DNA of 64,000 nt, taken from Serpula lacrymans var. lacrymans S7.9. Lineage: Eukaryota > Basidiomycota > Agaricomycetes > Boletales > Serpulaceae. Shown in pieces: positions 57,496 to 64,000 of this stretch. The first letter of the stretch is position 1. The number at the start of each line of letters is the position of its first letter. Location: contig NW_006763296.1 of assembly GCF_000218685.1 (NCBI RefSeq), positions 124,001 to 188,000 of the forward strand, written 5' to 3'. Both the position numbers and the translations under genes were made by a program. The notes under the pieces are model-generated. The model did no database searches. It worked only from the letters and a program-made list of their open reading frames with translations, and was not told where the DNA came from.

Positions 57496-58189
57496 TGGTT
57501 GGGGACTTTATCGACTGGCGGATCTCGCGCTCCATTATCCATTTGTTCACTGTGTCAAAATCGCATTTGTTATCGGGTTTGTTATTTTCTTTCTTCCTTC
57601 GCCTTTTCACTTTTCACTTTTTTCGTCTCGTCCTTTTGTTTTTGTCTTCATCTTTTCTCACTGTCTATGGTGGTACAATATTCTGTGATTTGTGTCCTTT
57701 TCTCCCCTTCCATTCGTTTGCCACCCCTTTATTTTAGCATGCCGCATCATGGGGTCCGTTCTTCGTGGTCCGTTGGGTGTTGCTGGCCGTGCCATTTCTC
57801 GTTGTTCTTCCCTTGAGCGGAAGCTGCGTTTTGTGACACGAGATCGCCGCCGTCCTCAACACCCGGTCATCGCATCATTATTTTCCTTTCGCATGTTTCT
57901 CTCCAATCTCTGAATTGTCCAAGTCATACATATCGCGCTGTCCATTTAGGTTGTACTACTAGTTACCATAGTATATAATTACCATGATAGTTCTCTGCTA
58001 TGGATGGGTCAGGGTTCAGAGTGTGCAAGTTAGTGTTTTGAGGTTCTTGGTGATACCTAAGCCGCGTCACTACCTCTCCGCAGGCGCGGTTGTACGGCGT
58101 GCTCTGGGCATATTAACGGAGGATCATATCGTGCGACGCAGTTAGGTGGTAGTATACTGCTATTTTAGTTTACTTGCATACAGCCATCG
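57496..58189. other. 3' spacer of the areA-like gene
   Basis: No gene recognised. T-rich stretch at 57580-57640, probably the 3' UTR. Confidence 0.35.
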
Positions 58190-58743
58190 GCTTCCAAGTC
58201 ATCTGAATGATCGCAGCAGTGTTTGACGTGTGTTCTTTCCATTGAGTTGTACGAAACCGAGGTGGGTTTGACTCGAACGTACGGTTCTGACTGACTCGAC
58301 GTGAGTTATCCGATTCCTAAGCAGTCCTATAGTCCGATATCTGGTATTGTAATCCGAGATTATCCGAGCCAAAATAGTAGACATAACGGTTTATAGCAGT
58401 CTGAGCGCGTTACTTTTGGGATGGTGGAGTCCGTATAGTAGCTGGAGAGTATAATAAGACACGGGAGGAGGGCAGTGCGCGATAGACGTTGAGGAAGACA
58501 AAGAGGGAGGTGCTACGTAAGTCTGCGGCCAGCGTGAGTGGAGAACGAATCCCAGCTGAAGAGGCGGTGCCGAAACTTGCGTCTGATCGGCAGGCTGTAT
58601 CTGTCCCCCCCGACGGAAGGGCTGAGAGCTCATGTCTGATTCCCTTAAAGCATCTCTCCCATCTTCATCTCATATCTCACATACAAGTCTGGCTTGTCTC
58701 TAGCAGCCGTAACTATATCTTAACAAGGTCTACGCCAGGAGCG
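58190..58743. promoter_or_regulatory. TF copy 2 upstream region, duplicated
   Basis: Inverted counterpart of 43482-44060. Frames on the minus strand at 58199-58384 match those at 43851-44042 on the plus strand. Probable shared promoter of the TF copies. Confidence 0.6.
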
Positions 58744-61700
58744 ATGTCGTCGGCTGAGGACGACTATAACGACAATGAGCAAGGCTCCATTTCCATGCCT
58801 GGCTCAAAGAAGAGGAGGATCCAGCGCGCATGTGACATATGCCGTCGCAAAAAGAGTCTGTCCTTTCTACTTTCAAATGGAGGCTTTGCGCCCGCTTTTC
58901 GCTGTCGTTGAAAGCTGATTGGTCACTCCATTGCTTTTTTGCTCCAGTTCGCTGTGGGTCTGTTCTTTGTGCTTACCAAATTGGGAACCTAATGATTGGC
59001 GGAAATGTGAAGGCGATGGCAGCCAAATGCCAGGCGATCGATGCTCGAATTGCATAGCGTATAACTTTGAGTGTACTTACATCCAGGCTGCAAAGGTATG
59101 TGAACGCCCTATGCCCTCTGGACTGGATTATCGAAGGATTTTCATGGGATCTTTTTCTTCTGGCTCGATGTCCTTCTCTGTGGCAGAAGCGAGGTCCTCC
59201 TAAAGGGTCAGTGTCGTGTGTGTCTGTGCGCGTGTATGTAGTGCCTGATCGAGCGTGTCACGGTTCGTGTTATCAGGTATGTCGAAAGCCTCGAAAACCG
59301 CCTCGAGAAGATGGAGAAATTGCTGCAGAAGGTACAGACAACGACCGCCGTTTGCCATCCCCCTCTAGCTTTCTTTGGGATCATGACTGACTGCTACATT
59401 GTAGGTCTGCCCAGACGCAGATTTCACTCAGGAGCTCGGGGGCGGTCACATCGATAGGGAGAAATGGGCCAAGGCTGGCCAGGGTGCGTCTACGATGACA
59501 GCTAGCCATATTATGGGCGCTCCTTCCACCTCGACGGTCACAAACGCCGCCACTCCCGCGGAAGATCTGGACCCCAGCGACGACGAGGAATTGATTCAGC
59601 TCCGCTTGACGGAGAGTATTCGAAAAATGGCCATTAACCCATTGCACTACCGGTTCTTTGGCAAGTCGAGTGGGTTCATGCTCATCAAGAAGGCGATCGA
59701 TCTCAAGAAAGAGTACACCGGCGATGAAGATTCCAAGGAGAAGTTCTGGGTGCGGAAACGCCCCGAGTTTAATAGTTCTTTTCCGGTGAGTATATGCGCG
59801 ATTTCCTGTTTCATTTTGTTTCTGTGATGCGTGGATGATTAATTTTTTACTTTGGTTTTGCCTTCCGCCGTTCAGTGGGAGCTGGCTGGTAAGGATATAG
59901 TGGATCCGAATTATGTGTTTCCGGACGATGATTTGGGGCTGGCGTTGGTGGACCTCTATTTCACCCATATCAACTTGCTGTATCCTTTCTTGCACCGACC
60001 GAGTTTCGAGCGTAGCGTCGCGGAAGGTCTCCACCTGCGTGACTCCTCCTTCGGTGCCGTCTATCTGGTGGTCTGTGCGGTAGGCTCACGCTGGTCAGAT
60101 GACCCGCGAGTTTTCCTGGAAGGTACTACTTCTGAACATTCATGCGGTTGGAAATATTTTGAGCAAGTTCAGATGGTCAGGAAAACGCTCCTTGGCCCGC
60201 CTTGCTTGTTTGATCTACAGGTGTACTGCGTGAGTCTTGGTTGGGATAAGGTGGATGGTGTGAGGATGGCGTTAATGCTTTGATGTTAGCTATCTGTCAT
60301 TTTCTTGCAAGGTTCTTCTGCCCCGCAGGCTTGCTGGACTATAGTTGGGATAGGAGTGCGTCTGGCTCAGGATGTAGGCGCTCATAGGCGTTCGGTATAT
60401 AACCCAAAACCGACGATGGAGGATGAACTGTGGAAGCGCGCATTCTGGTACGGTTGTTTTCTTGCTTTTTTCCAGAAATCAGGTCGTGGGCGTGCTTACA
60501 CTTTACCTTGTTTGTCGTCCAGGGTTCTCGTTAGTCTGGACAGAACAATCAGTTCTACGTTGGGTCGACCGTGTGCTATTCAAGATGAGGAGTACGTGTT
60601 GTCTGACAGCTATCTTTCAGTGTTTCAATGCTTACTGGTTTTTCAACTGCAGCATCGATCTCGAGCTGCCTATAGAGTGCGACGACGAGTATTGGGAGAC
60701 ATCCGATCCTGAAAAGGCATTTAAACAACCACCAGACAAGCCATCGGTAGTCTCGTGTTTCGTCAACCTGTTGAAGCTCCATCAAATTCTCGCCTTCGCT
60801 TTGCGAACGATTGTACGAGATCTCCCGTTTATGTTATAGTTGTCAGTGATGCTCATTGACGCGTTCCGCAATCCAGTATTCTATCAATAAGTCTAAGGTC
60901 CTCCTTGGTTTTGTAGGGCAGCAATGGGAGCAGCATATTGTTGCTGAGCTTGACTCTGCCTTGAATAAATGGATCGATGCAGTCCCAGATCATCGTAAGT
61001 TCATTTACTCAAATTTGAACAATGCCTCAATTTCGCTCCTTCTCTGTTGCAGTCAGATGGGATCCAAACCGTGAAGACGATCGTTTCTTCATGCAGTCTG
61101 CGTGCCTCTACTCCATGTACTACCACCTTCAGATCCTCATTCACCGGCCCTTCATTCCCTCCCCTCGCAAACCCTCCCCACTATCCTTCCCTTCCCTGGC
61201 TATCTGCACGAACGCTGCACGGTCGTGTAGTCATGTGATTGATATACTACGCAAACGATCTGGGGTTGCGATTCCTTATGTACAGGTGCGTACCGTGCGA
61301 AAGAGGGCTTGTGTTTACTTTATCTTTGTGACATTGATGCGTTTTTTCGGGGTGCAAGATATCCGCTTTTACTGCAGGTATCGTGCTTCTTCTCAATATT
61401 TGGGGCGGTAAACGGTCTGGTCTTGCTACGTATCCGAAAAAGGAGATGTCCGACGTGCACAAGTGTATGCAAGTGTTGCGAGTTTGCGAACGACGGTATG
61501 GGATCTCCGAATGCCTGTGACCAACATTTTACTTATGCTCTATGTGACAACAGATGGCATTCGGCTGGTCGTCTGTGGTTCGTACCGTGCAATATGACTA
61601 CTTGGGTTTTATGAGGCTAAGAACATTCACAGGGACGTACTCTATGAACTTGCTTCCGTCGGAGACCTTCCTCTCCCACAACCAAGCCCCACCGGCGGCA

Positions 61701-62506
61701 ATAAACGCGAACGTGATTCTGATAGTCCTATATCCGCTGCTCCCTCTAGCTCGAGTTCCGCGGCTGTCGTCCCAGAGGTTCCTCGAAATATCGCAGGCTC
61801 GCGCCGCGTATCCCATGATATTCAGCCGCCACAGCCCCAGCAGCAGCAACAACAACAACATCAACAGCAGCTGCAGCAGCCACCGACGCCGAACCCAGCA
61901 GCTTTATTTAACTTGCCCGTGTATAGTGATGACCTCGGCCGGCTGCCTCTCCATGGTCAAGTGGACTTTGCCAGTCCGAGCGGGGCGGCGTCTCTCGATG
62001 CGTCGGCGGGTATGTGGTTCCCCATGGGTGCGGCTTCTGCGCCTACTCATCCTAGTGTGTCGCCGGATGTATTGACGAATGCTGGGTTGGGACCATATCG
62101 TGATGTATCAGCGCCGACGTACACGATGGATGAGCTGTTCTATGATCAGATGGCGAACCAGTTTGCTTCCCCATTTTCGTCTGCGGCAACGGACCAGTTT
62201 GGAGGACCTGGGCCATCTATGCAGGCATTGATGGGTGGTACCAACCCTGCGGCACAGCAACATGTGGGGATGTTAGGGCATGCAGGTGTGCATGCTACTA
62301 ACTCGGTTATGGATGATGATACGATGGCGATGTGGTCGAATGCGCCTACTGGCTTTGAGTGAGTGGCATTGTGACGTGTGCAATTTGAGCTGATGTTGGT
62401 TCTGTGTCTTAGGTTGGATGACTGGGGAACGTATATAACGAGCGTGTCTGGTTTGGTGCATCACGATGGGGCTGGTAGGCAGGATGTAAGCGAGCACCAA
62501 CATTGA
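58744..62506 (+). CDS. Zn2Cys6 transcription factor, copy 2
   Basis: Sixteen exons join in frame to 909 residues: 58744-58855, 58948-58953, 59013-59095, 59187-59206, 59277-59331, 59405-59785, 59876-60229, 60290-60447, 60523-60591, 60653-60812, 60877-60994, 61053-61285, 61359-61495, 61554-61577, 61633-62358 and 62413-62506. The zinc cluster is complete (CX2CX6CX9CX2CX6C). The dimer stretch (ENRLEKMEKLLQK) is next, then the fungal-specific TF domain (FFGKSSGFMLIKKAID, LHRPSF, HRRSVYNPKPTMEDELWKRAFW, GRPCAIQDEDIDLELP). The C-terminus has a poly-Gln run (QQQQQQHQQQLQQ) and an activation-type tail ending QDVSEHQH. Exons of 6, 20 and 24 nt are required for the frame. Paralogue of 39759-43481. Confidence 0.9.
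58948..58953 (+). other. 6-nt exon in TF copy 2
   Basis: TTCGCT between GCTCCAG and GTGGGT. Supplies Ile, Arg and the first base of the third zinc-ligand Cys. Same as 43292-43297. Confidence 0.85.
61554..61577 (+). other. 24-nt exon in TF copy 2
   Basis: Between ACAACAG and GTTCGT. Encodes WHSAGRL plus parts of the flanking codons. The frame fails without it. Confidence 0.7.
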
Positions 62507-64000
62507 ACTCGAGTCTGGTCACAATCTTCATCTCCTCTCAATCTCCTTGTTTCTTCTGATTTTGTTTTTCTGTTCTAATTCCCTCACATGTCCTGTTATA
62601 TATCTAGAATCTTCGTGGTGTACGTTAGGGTGTAATCATAGAGGTACTAAGCTACATATTCCTTGCTCTCGATGCTCTGTATATAACTTTGTCACGTCGA
62701 ACTAACTGTAGCAAATACACTCGAGATGAACGAAGTTAGGGTCGATTGACATGGAAAGACATGCACGTATGGAGGTGGCACAGGGCAGCATTTTAGCATT
62801 GACAAGGTAGCGGCTCGCTACCTCGGAGTACGGTAAGCTTCAAGTTAGCGCCACCCGTTGTTGAGCCGAGTCACGGTAGGCAAGAATATTATTAGCGTCT
62901 CGTAAACTGCACTGTCATTTGCACCAATTCCTCACGAGACTCTTATGAGGCCTCAGGCTCACCGTCCCCAACGTGGATAATGGATATTATAGTACTGTCA
63001 CATCACTAGACATACATGGCACCGTTCACTATGGCTCAAGCGTTGCATCAAGGTCACATCAAGGCGAATCAAGTTCATCGATATGATCAAGGCATTGAAG
63101 ACCCACCGCAGGAAACGAATCCGGCCACATCTGCCATTCAACCTGTGATGATATGGAACAGCCCTTACTGGCTACACTGGCAACAACACTAGACGACGAT
63201 CGCGCCGATTCCGAGTTACCTGTTGCTATCGTCCAGTATCCGAGGACGGGCAACGCGATGGGCTGAGAAAAAAAAGTCGACGGTCGATCCATGTATTCTA
63301 TGGTTCATTTCCAACCTTACGTTCCCATTTTCGTTCCTCGTATCGGATGTGGATCCGTCATCTCGCGTTGGACGAGTTTTCTTAACCGGTGCGGGTATCA
63401 CCACACTTCAAACACAATTGACGATGGATCTCATTCTCATGGCACTGTCTGCATAAATGCCACGTGCTCTCGACTCAAGACGTTGTCTGTCGCATACGCC
63501 AGTCACTTTCGGTCCAATACAGGCGATCAATCAATAATCTGATCACCTACCTTTCCGTGCGGACTATTCTTCCATAGAGAAAAATTCAAAGCGAAAGGCA
63601 AGTCTGGTGACGCTGGACGTGTAATCAGCTCGGACATCGATACCCATCTGTACGGGCTGGTTGCAATATGCGTTACTCTTGCAGTTCCCTGATACTTCTG
63701 GAAATTTGTGGAATTCACTGGTGGGCTTGGTGTGATAACATCATTGGCAGCCCCTCCTCATCAACGTCTCCAAATCTTTTAGTTGTGGGACTATCAAGGA
63801 AATTGAAGACCTTCCAGTAAATCCAGAAGCAGAGAGGGGAGTCTTGCGTGATGGTTATTATCATCGGCCCCGTTGATATATCCTGAAATCTCAGCAAATG
63901 TGGAGATTAGGTCCAACTGAAGTGTCATATCAGCGTTATCGTACTACAGCCGCTGAGATGACTCACTCATCCATACTTTACTTCCCCACAGGATTGACAA
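62507..64000. other. Right end of window
   Basis: The first ~200 bases resemble the 3' flank of TF copy 1. From 63.5 kb the minus strand has coding-like pieces (for example MTLQLDLISTFAEISGYING near 63920, and SELITRPASPDLPFALNF near 63600), so a minus-strand gene entering from the right is possible. No product recognised. Confidence 0.35.

Overview
This window reads as nuclear DNA of a mushroom-forming basidiomycete (Agaricomycetes). Genes are packed on both strands, split by many introns of about 45-75 bp and by very small exons. The families also fit: long Agaricomycete-type F-box proteins, NACHT-WD40 proteins, alpha-kinase-like proteins, and Zn2Cys6 and areA-GATA-like regulators. All exon joins were made by eye from splice sites and reading frame; no alignment or search was run.

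0-9.5 kb: mitochondrial Lon protease, HIS7 (histidine synthesis) and a divergently transcribed MFS transporter. 9.5-26 kb: a repeat-rich block. It holds a truncated Ty1/copia element, three ~1.8 kb LTR-like repeats (two in minus orientation, one in plus) and an integrase-like gene split by one of them. It also holds an alpha-kinase-like gene split by a 694-bp solo LTR and a 28-bp minisatellite, and a 1,046-bp Mutator-like element with ~200-bp inverted ends that carries a helicase fragment. 26-30 kb: a second, nearly identical copy of the MFS gene, preceded by decayed pieces of Lon and HIS7, so the 5' end of the window is partly re-duplicated here.

30-39.4 kb: an F-box gene, more LTR debris, then three ordinary genes (TFIIF beta subunit, a Rossmann-fold protein, and a P-loop kinase that contains an 11-nt exon and a GC-AG intron). 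39.7-62.5 kb: two copies of a 16-exon Zn2Cys6 transcription factor arranged head to head, one at each end of a ~23 kb block. Between them lie a decayed NACHT-WD40 gene, a ~4 kb stretch without a recognised gene, an Sfp1-like C2H2 protein and an areA-GATA-like/DUF3295 regulator.

Two themes stand out. First, very short exons (6, 11, 18, 20, 21 and 24 nt) occur in several unrelated genes, and the smallest ones complete metal- or nucleotide-binding motifs. Second, mobile DNA and duplications have reshaped much of the first 35 kb, in several places with readable target-site duplications.
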